Shown here: in pieces, positions 8,339-18,164 of the stretch | Layout: each line of letters begins with the position of its first letter | Numbering within the stretch: the stretch's first letter is position 1 | The notes under the pieces: model-generated | What the model was told of the DNA's origin: nothing | The model's database searches: none | Seen by the model: only the letters and a program-made list of their open reading frames with translations | Assembly (NCBI GenBank): GCA_020725105.1 | Contig: DYFQ01000001.1 | Location: forward strand, 88,069-152,068 | DNA from: Symbiobacterium thermophilum | GTDB lineage: Bacteria > Bacillota > Sulfobacillia > DYFQ01 | Length of the DNA stretch: 64,000 nucleotides | Direction: 5' to 3' | Program-made: the position numbers and the translations under genes

Positions 8339-8913
8339 AACGCGAGTACACTTTCGCCGGCTTCGGCGGGCAGGGCATCCTGTTCATGGGCCAGGTCCTG
8401 GCCCACGCTGCCATGTTCGCCGGCTTCGAGACCTCGTGGATGCCCTCCTACGGGCCCGAAATGCGGGGGGGCACCGCCAACTGCTCGGTGGTCATCTCCG
8501 ACCGCAAGGTCAGGTCGCCCCTGGTCTACCGGCCCGACCTCGCCGTCGTGTTCAACAACCCGTCCCTGCAGAAGTTCGGGCCGCGGGTGAAGCCCGGCGG
8601 CACCGTCCTGATGGTCGCCGACCTGATCGACGGCGGGCCCGACCGGGACGACGTGGCGGTTTATCCCGTCCCGGCCAGGGGGATCGCCGAGCGGTTGGGG
8701 CACCCGGCCGCCGTGAACATGGTGATGGCCGGGGCGCTCTTGGCCGTCGATCCCACCGTTACCCCGGAGCAATTCGAGGCGGCTCTCCGCACGGTGACCC
8801 CTGCCCACCGGCTGGCCACGCTCGGCGCGAACCTGCAGGCGATCAGAGAGGGGATGGGCTTCGTGACGGCCCGCCGCCAGGACAGACCCGCCACCGGTGG
8901 AGGTGGTGAGTGA
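8335..8913 (+). CDS. 2-oxoacid:ferredoxin oxidoreductase, gamma subunit
   Basis: 192 residues, typical of the separate gamma subunit of four-subunit oxidoreductases. It shows GFGGQGILFMGQVLAHAAM at the N-terminus, SYGPEMRGGTANCSVVIS, and the P-x-A-x-N-M-V-M-AGAL pattern later. This domain binds CoA and helps assemble the complex. The ATG overlaps the beta stop by 4 bases, giving coupled translation. It is followed without a gap by the small ferredoxin-like subunit. Confidence 0.9.
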   Translation: MKREYTFAGFGGQGILFMGQVLAHAAMFAGFETSWMPSYGPEMRGGTANCSVVISDRKVRSPLVYRPDLAVVFNNPSLQKFGPRVKPGGTVLMVADLIDGGPDRDDVAVYPVPARGIAERLGHPAAVNMVMAGALLAVDPTVTPEQFEAALRTVTPAHRLATLGANLQAIREGMGFVTARRQDRPATGGGGE

Positions 8914-9116
8914 TGGCGACCCTCACCGTGGCCGCCACCTACTGCAAAGGCTGCGGCCTGTGTGTCCACTTCTGCCCGCGACAGGTGCTGGCCCTGGGTG
9001 ACAAGTTCAACGCGGCAGGGTACCGAGTGGTCGGGATCATCGCCCCCGAGAACTGCAACGGCTGCACCTTCTGCGCGATCATGTGCCCTGACCTGGCAAT
9101 CAAGGTCTACCGTTGA
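8913..9116 (+). CDS. 2-oxoacid:ferredoxin oxidoreductase, delta (ferredoxin-like) subunit
   Basis: 67 residues, with two complete [4Fe-4S] motifs: CKGCGLCVHFCP and CNGCTFCAIMCP. It relays electrons from the TPP subunit to soluble ferredoxin. The ATG at 8913 is preferred over a GTG three bases upstream because GGAGGTG at 8899-8905 is better spaced to it. The start overlaps the gamma stop by one base, completing an alpha-beta-gamma-delta set with no gaps. Confidence 0.92.
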   Translation: MATLTVAATYCKGCGLCVHFCPRQVLALGDKFNAAGYRVVGIIAPENCNGCTFCAIMCPDLAIKVYR

Positions 9117-9277
9117 CGACCAGACAAGGGGGGATGCCATGGCCCCAGGCCGGGCCAGTGGCGGGTCTGAGCCCGACGAGCGTTCACCTTTCCGTCAGGC
9201 AGGAGAGCTTCACGGTTCCCGACCTGATACCCGCGTTCAACGACAAGGCCGCAAACCGGCGGAAAGGAGTCGGGTGG

Positions 9278-10549
9278 ATGAGCGGAAGGTATGGGCTCTT
9301 CGTGATGGTACTGCTCTTGGCCGCGGCGCTGGTGGCCACCGCGTGTGCCGGCCAGAAGGCGGAAGAGAAGAAGATAGTCAAGGTCGGCGTGATCTACCCC
9401 ATGACCGGCGACCTGGCTGCGGTTGGCAACGACCATAAAGCCATCATGGAACTGGCCCAGGAGATCATCAACGGCGAGTACGACCTCAACATCCCGCTGG
9501 CCAAGACCAGGGGCCTGCCAAACCTCAAGGCCGAGCTTCAGCTGGTCTTCGGCGACTCCCAGGGCAAGCCCGAGATCGCCAGGTCAGAAGCGGAGCGCCT
9601 GATCAACGAGGAGAAGGTCGTGGCCCTGCTGGGGGCCTATGCCAGCTCCAGTACGGCCCCCGCCAGCCAGGTGGCCGAGCGCTACGGCATTCCCTTCATG
9701 ACTCCCGAGTCCACGCGTGCCGACCTGACGGAACGGGGCTTCAAGTGGTTCTTCCGCAACATCCCCTACGACCGCATGGCGGTGGAAAGCCAGTTCAAGT
9801 TCCTGGCGGCCGTGCGGGACAAGGGCATCAACGTGGGCAACCTCGGCCTGCTGTATGAGAACTCGCTGTGGGGCCAGGGGGCAGCCCAGGAGCAGCGGGG
9901 TCTGGCGGCCAAGTACGGTTTCACCATCGTGGTCGAGGTCGCTTACCCCAAGGAAATCACCGACGTGACCAGCGAGGTCCTGAAGCTGAAAGCGGCCAAG
10001 GTCGACACCGTGCTCTCCACCAACTACATCAACGACGCCATCCTTTTCATGAAGGCCTTCAAGGAGCAGGACTTCACCCCTGGCGCCATCATCGGCCTGG
10101 AAGGCGGAATGGTGGCCAAGGAGTTCATCCCGTCTCTCGGCAAGGACGCGGGCTACGTCTTGACCACGGCCACCTGGTCTCCCGCCCTCATCGAGACCAA
10201 GCCCATCGTGGGCAAGATCAACGCCATGTACAAGGAGAAGCACGGGAAGAACATCAGCGCTTACCAGCCCCACGCCTTCACGGCCGTCATGGTCATGGCC
10301 GACGCCATCAACCGGGCCGGCTCCACCGAGCCCGAGGCTATCCTGAAAGCGCTGAAGGCGACGGACTACCCGGGCGAGAGCCTGATCATGCCCTGGAAGG
10401 GCGTCAAGTACGACGAGAAGGGCCAGAACATCTACGGCGACGTGCCTATCCTGCAGATCCTTGACGGCAAGTACGAGGTCGTCTTCCCGTTTGAGCTTGC
10501 CAGCAAGCAACTGGTCTGGCCCGCTCCCCCGTGGTCTGAGCGAAAGTGA
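9278..10549 (+). CDS. livK: Branched-chain amino-acid ABC transporter, substrate-binding lipoprotein
   Basis: 423 residues from the ATG at 9278, preceded by GGAAAGGAG (9261-9269). The N-terminus is a lipoprotein signal with a hydrophobic stretch ending LVATACAG, so the cysteine near residue 24 would be lipidated and anchor the protein outside the membrane. The mature part KVGVIYPMTGDLAAVGND is the standard opening of Leu/Ile/Val-type type I periplasmic binding proteins. An open frame extends 55 codons upstream, but that would bury the signal peptide. It is the first gene of a five-gene transporter. The ligand is probably a branched-chain amino acid, though this family also binds amides and aromatic acids. 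Confidence 0.88.
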   Translation: MSGRYGLFVMVLLLAAALVATACAGQKAEEKKIVKVGVIYPMTGDLAAVGNDHKAIMELAQEIINGEYDLNIPLAKTRGLPNLKAELQLVFGDSQGKPEIARSEAERLINEEKVVALLGAYASSSTAPASQVAERYGIPFMTPESTRADLTERGFKWFFRNIPYDRMAVESQFKFLAAVRDKGINVGNLGLLYENSLWGQGAAQEQRGLAAKYGFTIVVEVAYPKEITDVTSEVLKLKAAKVDTVLSTNYINDAILFMKAFKEQDFTPGAIIGLEGGMVAKEFIPSLGKDAGYVLTTATWSPALIETKPIVGKINAMYKEKHGKNISAYQPHAFTAVMVMADAINRAGSTEPEAILKALKATDYPGESLIMPWKGVKYDEKGQNIYGDVPILQILDGKYEVVFPFELASKQLVWPAPPWSERK

Positions 10550-10565
10550 CGCCAAGCCGAGTCTA

Positions 10566-10599
10566 CCGCGGCGCGGGGGTGCACACCCCCGCGCCGCGG
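10566..10599 (+). promoter_or_regulatory. Perfect 16-bp hairpin between livK and livH
   Basis: Two exactly complementary 16-base arms (10566-10581 and 10584-10599) flank only two bases, forming a GC-only hairpin in the livK-livH gap. There is no T tract after it, so it is unlikely to be a full terminator. Hairpins here commonly protect the 3' end of the binding-protein message or attenuate readthrough, so that the binding protein is made in excess over the permeases. The structure is read directly; the role is inferred. Confidence 0.6.
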
Positions 10600-10638
10600 G
10601 GCACCCCGACGCCTGACCCGAAGGGGGAGCCAACCTAG

Positions 10639-11499
10639 ATGGACCTGGCCGTTATCCTGCAGACCCTCTTGAGCGGCGTCATGATGGGCTTCGTCTATGC
10701 CCTCGTGTCGATCGGCCTCAACCTTATCTACGGGGTCATGGAAATCATCAACTTCTCGCACGGGGCGTTCCTGATGCTCGCCATGTACATCGCCTACTGG
10801 CTCAACGTAATGGCCGGCACGGACCCGGTGCTTGCCGCTCCCGCTTCCGGCCTGGCCATCGGGCTGTTGGGGGCGCTCACCTACAAGCTCATCATCAAGC
10901 GGGTGATGAAGGCGCCCGCCCTGGCCCAGGTCTTTTCCACCTTCGGGTTGCTGGTGTTTCTGGAGGCGCTGGCTCACTTTCTCTGGACGGCGGACTACCG
11001 GACCGTGGAAAAGACGGCGTTCTCGGGCGTCGTTTCCCTCTTCGGACTCAGGGTGGGCCTGGCCAAGCTGGTGGTGGCCGCCTGCGCCATCCTGACCACC
11101 GCCGTGCTGTTCTGGTTTTACAACCGGACCAAGACCGGCAAGGCGCTGCAGGCCACCGCCATCAGCCACCGTGCCGCCAAGCTGATGGGGATCGACACCG
11201 ATCGGATGTTCCTCATCTCCTGGATCCTGGGGGGTGCCACGGTGGGAATGGCCGGAGCGTTCCTGGCGAGCCTCTACAACATCTTTCCCACCATCGGCAC
11301 CACTTTCGTGCTGCTTGCCTTTGCCGTCGTCGTCCTGGGCGGCTTCGGCAGCATCACGGGCACGCTTTACGCCGGCCTGATCATCGGCCTCATCGAGAAC
11401 GTGGCGGGTATCTTCGCCCCGGCTTTCAAGTACGCGGTCGTCTACGCCCTGTTCATCGGGGTCATCGTCTTTCGCCCCAAGGGCTTGCTGGGGAGGTAG
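10639..11499 (+). CDS. livH: Branched-chain amino-acid ABC transporter permease
   Basis: 286 residues, highly hydrophobic with about eight membrane segments. The start MDLAVILQTLLSGVMMGFVYALVSIGLNLIYG and INFSHGAFLMLAMYIA are the family signature, and the GGFGSITGTLYAGLIIGLIEN region resembles the loop contacting the ATPase. A GGGGGAG site precedes the ATG. It pairs with the next permease to form the transport channel. It ends in VIVFRPKGLLGR, as usual for LivH. Confidence 0.92.
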   Translation: MDLAVILQTLLSGVMMGFVYALVSIGLNLIYGVMEIINFSHGAFLMLAMYIAYWLNVMAGTDPVLAAPASGLAIGLLGALTYKLIIKRVMKAPALAQVFSTFGLLVFLEALAHFLWTADYRTVEKTAFSGVVSLFGLRVGLAKLVVAACAILTTAVLFWFYNRTKTGKALQATAISHRAAKLMGIDTDRMFLISWILGGATVGMAGAFLASLYNIFPTIGTTFVLLAFAVVVLGGFGSITGTLYAGLIIGLIENVAGIFAPAFKYAVVYALFIGVIVFRPKGLLGR

Positions 11500-11503
11500 G
11501 GGA

Positions 11504-12531
11504 GTGACGCGTAAGCCGACAAAAGAGACCTTGCCAGCGCTCCCCGGGAGCTCGCTGCTGAAGCCCGGTTTCCTGGTGCCCCTCCTGGCGTTTGTGGTGG
11601 CCTTTCCCTGGGTGTTTCAACGGAGCACCTTTCAGAACACGGCCATCCTGGTCCTGCTGTACGCTTTCCTGGGCCAGGCCTGGAACATCCTGGGGGGCTA
11701 CGCGGGACAGGTGTCTTTCGGGCACGCGGTGTTCTTCGGAATTGGAGCCTATACCTCAAGCCTGCTGCTGATCAACACCGGCCTCAACCCCTGGTTGGGG
11801 ATGCTGGTCGGAGCCGCCGTGGCGGCCACCGTCGCGGCTGTCATCGGGATCCCGGCCTTCCGGCTGACCGGCCACTTCTTCCTCATGGCCACCGTCGGCT
11901 TCGGCGAGATCATCAGGACGCTCTTCGTCAACCTCCCGGAGGTCACCCGGGGGGCCCAGGGCGTTTTCTTGCCGCTCCTGGAAAGTTCCATCAAGAACCT
12001 GATGTTTCGCCAGAGCAACACCGGCTATTACTACATCATTCTTGTCATGACCGTGGCCCTCTTTGCCGGAACCGCGTGGCTCGAACGATCCAAGCTGGGC
12101 TACTACTTCAAGGCGATCAAGGAGGACTGGGAAGCCGCCGAAGCGCTGGGCGTCAACGCCACCCGGTACAAGTTCATCGCGCTGGCCATCAGCGCTGCCC
12201 TGACCGCCATGGGCGGCACTTTTTACGCTCAGTGGGTCCTGTACCTGGACCCGTACAGCACCATGCCCCTCATGGTGTCAGTGCAGATTGCCCTGGTGGC
12301 CATCTTGGGCGGGGTAGGCACGGTGATGGGGCCGTTTCTTGGCGCCGCCCTGCTGCTCCCCGTCTCCGAGGTGATCCGGGTGGCGGTTGGTGGCGGCGGT
12401 CGGGGCATCAGCCCGATGATCTACGGCCTGGCCATCATCCTGATCTCCGTCTGGCAGCCCAACGGCATCATGGGCTGGGTCCAGGCGAGGGAGCGCCGCG
12501 CCCCGCAGGACCAGACTGGGGGGGCTGAACC

Positions 12532-12535
<4 letters not shown>
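11504..12535 (+). CDS. livM: Branched-chain amino-acid ABC transporter permease
   Basis: 343 residues with about ten hydrophobic segments. Recognisable LivM features are AWNILGGYAGQVSFGHAVFFGIGAYT and the IKEDWEAAEALGVN loop that docks on the ATPase, followed by GGVGTVMGPFLGAALL. The GTG start is 4 bases after livH, preceded by GGGGAGG. It forms the second half of the channel. The stop overlaps livG by 4 bases. Confidence 0.92.
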
Positions 12536-13246
<711 letters not shown>

Positions 13247-13275
<29 letters not shown>

Positions 13276-13954
13276 CTACGGCAAGGTCCGGGCCATCCAG
13301 GGCGCGTCCCTCCGGGTGGAGGCCGGTCAGCTGGTGTCCATCGTCGGCTCCAACGGCGCCGGCAAGTCCACCATCCTACAGGCCATCTCGGGGCTGGTCC
13401 CTGTCAGCGGCGGTGAGATCTGGTTTGACGGCGAACGCCTGGACAGGCTACCGGCCCACGAGATCGTCCGGCGGGGCATCGCCCACGTCCCTGAGGGCAG
13501 GGCGCTTTTCGGGCGGCTGACGGTTCTTGAAAACCTGGAACTCGGCGCCTACGCCAGGCAATATACCAGGCGTGAGTTTGACCGGGTGCTGGAAGAGGTC
13601 TGCACCATGTTCCCCATTCTCAAGAAACGGGCGCGGCAGAAAGCCGGCACTCTGAGCGGCGGCGAGCAGCAGATGCTGGCCATCGCCCGTGGGCTGATGC
13701 TCAGACCCAGGTTGCTCATGCTCGACGAGCCCTCCCTGGGGCTCATGCCCAGCCGGGTGTCACAGATCTTTGAAACCTTGAGCCAGATCAAGCGACGGGA
13801 CCTGACCATTGTCCTGGTGGAGCAGAACGTCCAGGAATCCCTCGAGCTGGCTGACTACGCCTACGTCCTTCAGACCGGGCGGGTCGTCCTGGAGGGTCCC
13901 GGTGACGTGCTTTTGCAACAAGACATGATTCGCCAGGCGTACCTGGGGATGTAG
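13247..13954 (+). CDS. livF: Branched-chain amino-acid ABC transporter ATP-binding protein
   Basis: 235 residues from the GTG at 13247, chosen because GGGGGAGA (13233-13240) lies just upstream and the translation VLSIIDLRVNYGKVRAIQGASL matches normal LivF starts; a longer frame extends into livG. Walker A is GSNGAGKST, the signature is LSGGEQQML, and Walker B is LLMLDEPSLGL. It is the second ATPase of the importer and closes the five-gene liv set, 15 bases before the aldehyde ferredoxin oxidoreductase. Confidence 0.92.
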
Positions 13955-13969
13955 CGGGAGGGGACCTGC

Positions 13970-15865
13970 ATGCCACACGGTTACAACGGTAAGATCCTCA
14001 AAGTAGACCTCACCGACGCCTCGTACTCGGTAGAAGAACGAGATGAGGCTTTTTTCCGGTCGTTTCTCGGGGGTAGTGCCCTTGCTGCCTACTACCTGCT
14101 CACGGAGATGCCGGCGGGGGTCGACCCCCTGGGCTCCGAGAACGTCCTGGTCTTCGCCACCTCCGTGGTGGCGGGAGCGCCGGTGCCCGGCGCCAGCCGC
14201 TTTACCGTGGCGGGTCGCTCGCCGCTGAGCGGCAGCTTCGGCGAGGCCGAAGCCGGGGGCTACTGGGGCCCCGAACTGAAAAAGGCCGGCTTCGAGGCCA
14301 TCGTCATCAAGGGGCGCGCGCCCCGCCCCACCTGGCTGTGGATCCACGACGGCAAGGTGGAGTTCAGAGACGCGGGCGACCTCTGGGGCAAGGACAGCGG
14401 CCACGCTGAGGCCGCCATCCGCGGCACCCTCGGGGACGAGCTGGTGCGGGTAGCCTGCATCGGGCAGGCCGGCGAGAACCTGGTCCGTTTCGCGTCAGTG
14501 GTCAACGAGCTCAAGCATTCCAACGGCCGGACCGGCATGGGCGCGGTGATGGGATCCAAGAACCTGAAGGCGGTCGCCGCGCGCGGCGCCGCGGCGCCGG
14601 CGGTCTACGACCGGGCCAAGCTGGCTGAGCTTCAGAAGTTGTTCACCCAGAACTTCAGGCGCCATCCCATTCAAAGCCTCCTCTGGGAGGGCGGGACCAT
14701 CGGCTGGGACATCGAGTCGCTGGACGCCGCGGGCATTCTTCCGACCAGGAACTTCCGGGGCGGGTCCTTCGACCAGATGGAGACCATCACCTACACCGCC
14801 GCCGAGCAGACGGTGCTGCAAGGCAGGGGTACCTGCGCCGGCTGCGCCAACCGGTGCAAGCTCGTCTGCGGCGGCGGCAAGTACGCCGTGGATCCCCGGT
14901 TCGGCGGGCCGGAGTACGAGACCACAGGCGCCTTTGGCTCGAACGTCTGCGTGGGCGACATCGAGGTGGTGGCGAAGGCCCACGAGCTCTGCAACAGGTA
15001 CACCCTGGACACCATCAGCACGGGAATGGTCATTGCCTTCGCCATGGACTGCTACGAGGCCGGCATCCTGACCAGGGAGGACACCGGTGGCCTCGAGCTT
15101 CGCTTTGGCAACGGCGAGGCGGTGCTCAAGCTCATCGAGGACATCGCCTTCAAGCGCGGGCTCGGGGCGCTGCTGGCCGAAGGCAGTGTCCGGGCCGCCC
15201 GGCGCCTGGGGAAGGGCGCCGAGAGGTTGGTACGGGCCGTCAAGGGGCAGGAAGTGGCCATGCACGAGCCACGCGGCAAGGCTGGGCTGGCGCTCCAGTT
15301 TGCCCTGGCCCCCACCGGGGCCGACCACGTGCGGTGCCCGCACGATCTTCTCTTCGAGGAGGATAAGTTCGGGGTCGAAGATCTGAAGGAGCTTGGCATC
15401 CAGCATGGCGTGGCGGGCCGCGACCTGGGTCCGGCCAAGGTGAGGTTCTCCTGCTACGGGCACCAGACCTGGAATCTGTTCAACTCGCTGTCGCTCTGCT
15501 GTTTCACCTGGGGCCCGGGCAAGCTCCTGAAAATGGGCCATGTGGTGGAGCTGGTTAACGCCGTCACAGGCTGGAATACCAGCCTGTTCGAGTTGATGAA
15601 GGCCGGCGAGCGCACGATGACCCTGGCCCGGCTGTTCAACTGCCGCGAGGGCTTCACCGCCGAGCATGACAGCCTGCCCGAGATCTTCTTCGAGCCCCTT
15701 GAGACGGGTATTCTGGCCGGCAAGTCGCTGGACCGCAAGACCTTTGACGAGGCTGTGAAACTGTTCTACGACATGATGGGCTGGGACCGGGAAACGGGGG
15801 CACCGACCCCTGGTCGCCTGGCGGAGCTGGGCATCGCTGATCTGGCCCGCTCCGCCAGAGCTTAG
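13970..15865 (+). CDS. aor: Aldehyde:ferredoxin oxidoreductase (tungsten enzyme)
   Basis: 631 residues, full length for the AOR family. The N-terminal domain shows GYNGKILKVDLT, FLGGSALAAYYL and GASRFTVAGRSPLSG. The cluster motif CAGCANRCKLVC near residue 290 and a distant cysteine pair in SLSLCCF supply [4Fe-4S] ligands next to the bis-pterin tungsten site. It reversibly converts aldehydes and acids using ferredoxin. The ATG follows GGGAGGGGACC and is 15 bases after livF. Beside a 2-oxoacid oxidoreductase and transaminase, it probably handles the aldehydes or acids of branched-chain amino acids, spilling or recovering reducing power. A MoaD-like gene follows immediately. Confidence 0.88.
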   Translation: MPHGYNGKILKVDLTDASYSVEERDEAFFRSFLGGSALAAYYLLTEMPAGVDPLGSENVLVFATSVVAGAPVPGASRFTVAGRSPLSGSFGEAEAGGYWGPELKKAGFEAIVIKGRAPRPTWLWIHDGKVEFRDAGDLWGKDSGHAEAAIRGTLGDELVRVACIGQAGENLVRFASVVNELKHSNGRTGMGAVMGSKNLKAVAARGAAAPAVYDRAKLAELQKLFTQNFRRHPIQSLLWEGGTIGWDIESLDAAGILPTRNFRGGSFDQMETITYTAAEQTVLQGRGTCAGCANRCKLVCGGGKYAVDPRFGGPEYETTGAFGSNVCVGDIEVVAKAHELCNRYTLDTISTGMVIAFAMDCYEAGILTREDTGGLELRFGNGEAVLKLIEDIAFKRGLGALLAEGSVRAARRLGKGAERLVRAVKGQEVAMHEPRGKAGLALQFALAPTGADHVRCPHDLLFEEDKFGVEDLKELGIQHGVAGRDLGPAKVRFSCYGHQTWNLFNSLSLCCFTWGPGKLLKMGHVVELVNAVTGWNTSLFELMKAGERTMTLARLFNCREGFTAEHDSLPEIFFEPLETGILAGKSLDRKTFDEAVKLFYDMMGWDRETGAPTPGRLAELGIADLARSARA

Positions 15866-15889
15866 GCGGGGCCGCCGGGAGGTGGCGGG

Positions 15890-16195
15890 ATGGCTCTGGT
15901 CCGGACCAACGTCGCGGCATGTGTCCAGCTTGCCGGAACCCGGCGCCTGACCGTGGCCGGCGACAGCGTGGCGCAGGTCCTGGCTGAGCTCGAGCGTTGC
16001 TTTCCGGGGATGCTGGCGGCCATCGTGACGGAGGGCGGCGGGTTTCAGGGCCACTTGATGGTCGTGGCTCGTTTCAGGGACGACACCGCCTTCCAGATGG
16101 TGAGGACCGCCCGGGACAATCGCGGGGGTCTCGAGGAACTGGCCATTCTGGCCATCCCCGCCGGCGGCGCCGGCGGCAGGTCACCGGGGGCCTGA
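15890..16195 (+). CDS. MoaD/ThiS-like ubiquitin-fold protein paired with AOR
   Basis: 101 residues, with a beta-grasp-like pattern: a short strand opening, VAGDSVAQVLAELE, then a conserved-position hydrophobic run and GLEELAILAIPAGG near the C-terminus. MoaD proteins end in a free GG that carries sulfur for pterin dithiolene synthesis. Here AGGAGG is followed by RSPGA, so the tail would have to be trimmed or the protein plays another role. A GGGAGGTGG site precedes the ATG and it lies 24 bases after the AOR gene, an arrangement common for tungsten AORs. Similarity is by pattern and context and is weaker than for the two other MoaD-like genes in this window. Confidence 0.55.
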   Translation: MALVRTNVAACVQLAGTRRLTVAGDSVAQVLAELERCFPGMLAAIVTEGGGFQGHLMVVARFRDDTAFQMVRTARDNRGGLEELAILAIPAGGAGGRSPGA

Positions 16196-16250
16196 CGCAG
16201 GTCAGGCCCGGTCCCGGGAACGGGCTGGCTGGAACAGGGGGAAAGACCGG

Positions 16251-17144
16251 GTGGGCCTCATGCGTAGCCTGCTTTTCATGCCCGGCAACCGCGAGAGGAT
16301 GCTGGCCAAGACACCCACCATGGTTGCCGACGGGGTGATCTGGGACCTTGAGGATGCCGTGCCCTGGGAAGAGAAACAGGCGGCCAGGGAACTGGTCCGG
16401 CAGGTCCTGGCCGAACAGGGCGTCCAGTTTCCCGACAGTCTCAGGCTCTACGTACGTGTCAATCCCGAGGTATCGGACCTGCTCGAGGCAGACCTCGGGG
16501 CGGTTGCCGGTCCCTGTCTGCACGGGGTGATGCTGCCCAAGGTAGAATCCGCAGAGCAGGTGCTACGGCTCGACAGGCTTCTCGGTGAGCTGGAGGAGGA
16601 GCGGCGCCTCGCGCCCGGCAGCATCAAGGTGCTGATCCTGGTAGAAACAGCGTTGGGCGTCATCCGGGCATATGACTCCGCCAGCGTTTGCGGGCGGGTT
16701 GAAGCGGTCTGCTTTGGCGGGGAGGACTTCACCCGCGACCTGGGGATCCAGCGGACACCTGACGGCGACGAGATCCACCACGCCCGTTGCGCTATCGTGC
16801 TCGCCGCCGCCGCGGCCGGGCTCCAGGCCGTGGATACCGTCTACACGAGCCTGGACGACCTGGCCGGTCTCGAGAGAGACTGCGCCCTCGCGCGCCGGCT
16901 GGGTTTCGGCGGAAAACTGGCCATCCACCCCCGGCAGGTGGACCTCATCAACCGGACCTTTGCCCCCACCGAGGCCGACCTGGCCTTTGCCCGCCGGGTG
17001 GTCGAGGCCTTCGCCGACCCCGCGGCCGCCGGCCGGGGCGTGGTGGTGGTCAACGGGAAGATGGTCGACAAGCCCGTTGTCGAACGCGCCCGGCGTCTCT
17101 TGAGTGAGGCTGCCGCCCGCCGGCCGCCGGGCGCCAGCTTGTAG
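16251..17144 (+). CDS. CitE-like lyase (HpcH/HpaI aldolase family)
   Basis: 297 residues with a TIM-barrel lyase pattern: RSLLFMPGNRERML, DLEDAVPWEEK, KVESAEQV, ILVETALGV, FGGEDFTRDLG and IHPRQVDLIN. The acidic residues in VESA and GGEDF are the expected metal ligands. Such enzymes cleave citryl-, malyl-, methylmalyl- or citramalyl-CoA into acetyl- or propionyl-CoA plus an oxoacid. No citrate lyase alpha or gamma partners are nearby, so a stand-alone CoA-ester lyase is more likely. GTG at 16251 is preferred to the in-frame ATG at 16260 because the AGGGGG site at 16236-16241 is better spaced. It ends the plus-strand catabolic block. Confidence 0.82.
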   Translation: MGLMRSLLFMPGNRERMLAKTPTMVADGVIWDLEDAVPWEEKQAARELVRQVLAEQGVQFPDSLRLYVRVNPEVSDLLEADLGAVAGPCLHGVMLPKVESAEQVLRLDRLLGELEEERRLAPGSIKVLILVETALGVIRAYDSASVCGRVEAVCFGGEDFTRDLGIQRTPDGDEIHHARCAIVLAAAAAGLQAVDTVYTSLDDLAGLERDCALARRLGFGGKLAIHPRQVDLINRTFAPTEADLAFARRVVEAFADPAAAGRGVVVVNGKMVDKPVVERARRLLSEAAARRPPGASL

Positions 17145-17147
17145 CTG

Positions 17148-17230
17148 TAGCTAGCCAGCACGGGGGCCAGGGTGGTCAGCAGGACCATTCCGGCCGCGAG
17201 CACGATGCCGGCCGGCCACCACCAGCGCTC
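17148..17230 (-). pseudogene. Membrane-protein fragment
   Basis: On the minus strand this stretch reads RWWWPAGIVLAAGMVLLTT and on into LAPVLASYSYKL, a single hydrophobic helix with no start codon context of its own and no continuation. It directly follows the stop of the CitE-like gene and is on the opposite strand. I cannot assign a family. It looks like one more gene shard in the debris zone flanking the Nudix gene. Confidence 0.3.
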
Positions 17231-17374
17231 GGGCGCGGCGCTTCAGGCGGTGCGGACGACCAACCGGCGCGGGACCGGTCGGCACGCCGCGCGGAGGGTG
17301 CCGGCCCGCCTTCCTCCACCCTCATACATCCAGACGAGCCAGGTTTTCCCTGGCCAACCCGGAATACTCAGGGC

Positions 17375-17950
17375 ATGATGCTCGAACGGCACAGGCTTGA
17401 TCTGATGGATATCCTGCGGGCGTATCCCGCGCTGGACGCCGCAGAGGCCGGCCACGTGTCCCGGACGCTGTCCTTTCTGGAGCGCGCGGCCGGGCCTTTT
17501 TCCAGGCACACTGCCGCCGGGCACATCACCGCGTCGGGGTTCCTGCTCGACCCGGCGGGCCGCCGCGTCGCCCTGGTGTTCCACGGAAAGCTGGGCCGGT
17601 GGCTGCAGCCGGGCGGCCACTGCGAGCCCGACCTGGATGCGACCACCCTGGAAACCGCCCGGCGGGAACTGGACGAGGAAACGGGCTTTTCCCGCGACGC
17701 GCTGGTCCCGGCGGGCAGCCTGGTCGGCCTGGCGGACGGCGCCCCGCTCACGGTGGACGTCCACGAGGTCCCCGCCGACGGCGGGTTTCCGGCCCACCTC
17801 CACTACGACCTGGTATACCTGTTCCGGTTGGCCGACGTGGCGCCCCGGCAGTCGGCCGCCGTACGCTGGACGCCCCTGGCCGGCCTGACCTACAATCCTG
17901 ACCGGAGCCTGGGCCGCTGCGCGCGCAAGGTCGGTCAGTTCATCCGCTGA
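17375..17950 (+). CDS. Nudix hydrolase
   Basis: 191 residues. The Nudix box is intact: GGHCEPDLDATT followed by ARRELDEETGF, at about residues 76-104, supplying the metal-binding glutamates for cleaving a nucleoside diphosphate linked to another group. Before it, WLQPGGH is typical. No clear ribosome site precedes the ATG at 17375; another ATG follows at once, so the exact start is uncertain. It stands alone between gene fragments on both sides. Substrate cannot be predicted. Confidence 0.82.
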   Translation: MMLERHRLDLMDILRAYPALDAAEAGHVSRTLSFLERAAGPFSRHTAAGHITASGFLLDPAGRRVALVFHGKLGRWLQPGGHCEPDLDATTLETARRELDEETGFSRDALVPAGSLVGLADGAPLTVDVHEVPADGGFPAHLHYDLVYLFRLADVAPRQSAAVRWTPLAGLTYNPDRSLGRCARKVGQFIR

Positions 17951-17977
17951 CTGCCCGCCGATGGGAGGTCCGGTCGT

Positions 17978-18163
17978 GGAAACGCGGCCCTGGAAGCAGG
18001 CATCACCTACTTCGACACCGCTCCGTACTACGGTGGCGGACGCTCCGAGGCGCGCCTGGGGGCCGCCCTCCGACAGGTGCTCGCCGGCCCCGACCGGGAT
18101 CGGGTGGTGGTCGCCACCAAGACCCTGGCCCGGGACGCGCGGGGCGCCGAGGCGGACCTGCGA
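17978..18163 (+). pseudogene. Aldo/keto reductase N-terminal fragment
   Basis: About 62 residues reading GNAALEAGITYFDTAPYYGG, then GRSEARLGAAL and VVVATKTLAR. The ITYFDTAPYYGGGRSE stretch is the hallmark of aldo/keto reductases (the D and Y of the catalytic tetrad are here). The match begins at about residue 25 of a normal enzyme and stops after GAEADLR, so both ends are missing. No start is present. At 18164 the frame runs into unrelated minus-strand sequence. Confidence 0.7.
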
Positions 18164-18164
18164 G

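Noticed and set aside
9113-9277. An N-terminal extension of LivK starting at 9113
   Set aside because: It would place 55 non-family residues before a clear lipoprotein signal peptide. The ATG at 9278 has a strong ribosome site.
15890-17144. Citrate lyase operon
   Set aside because: Only a CitE-like protein is present; no alpha, gamma or ligase genes lie nearby, so a classical citrate lyase is unlikely.
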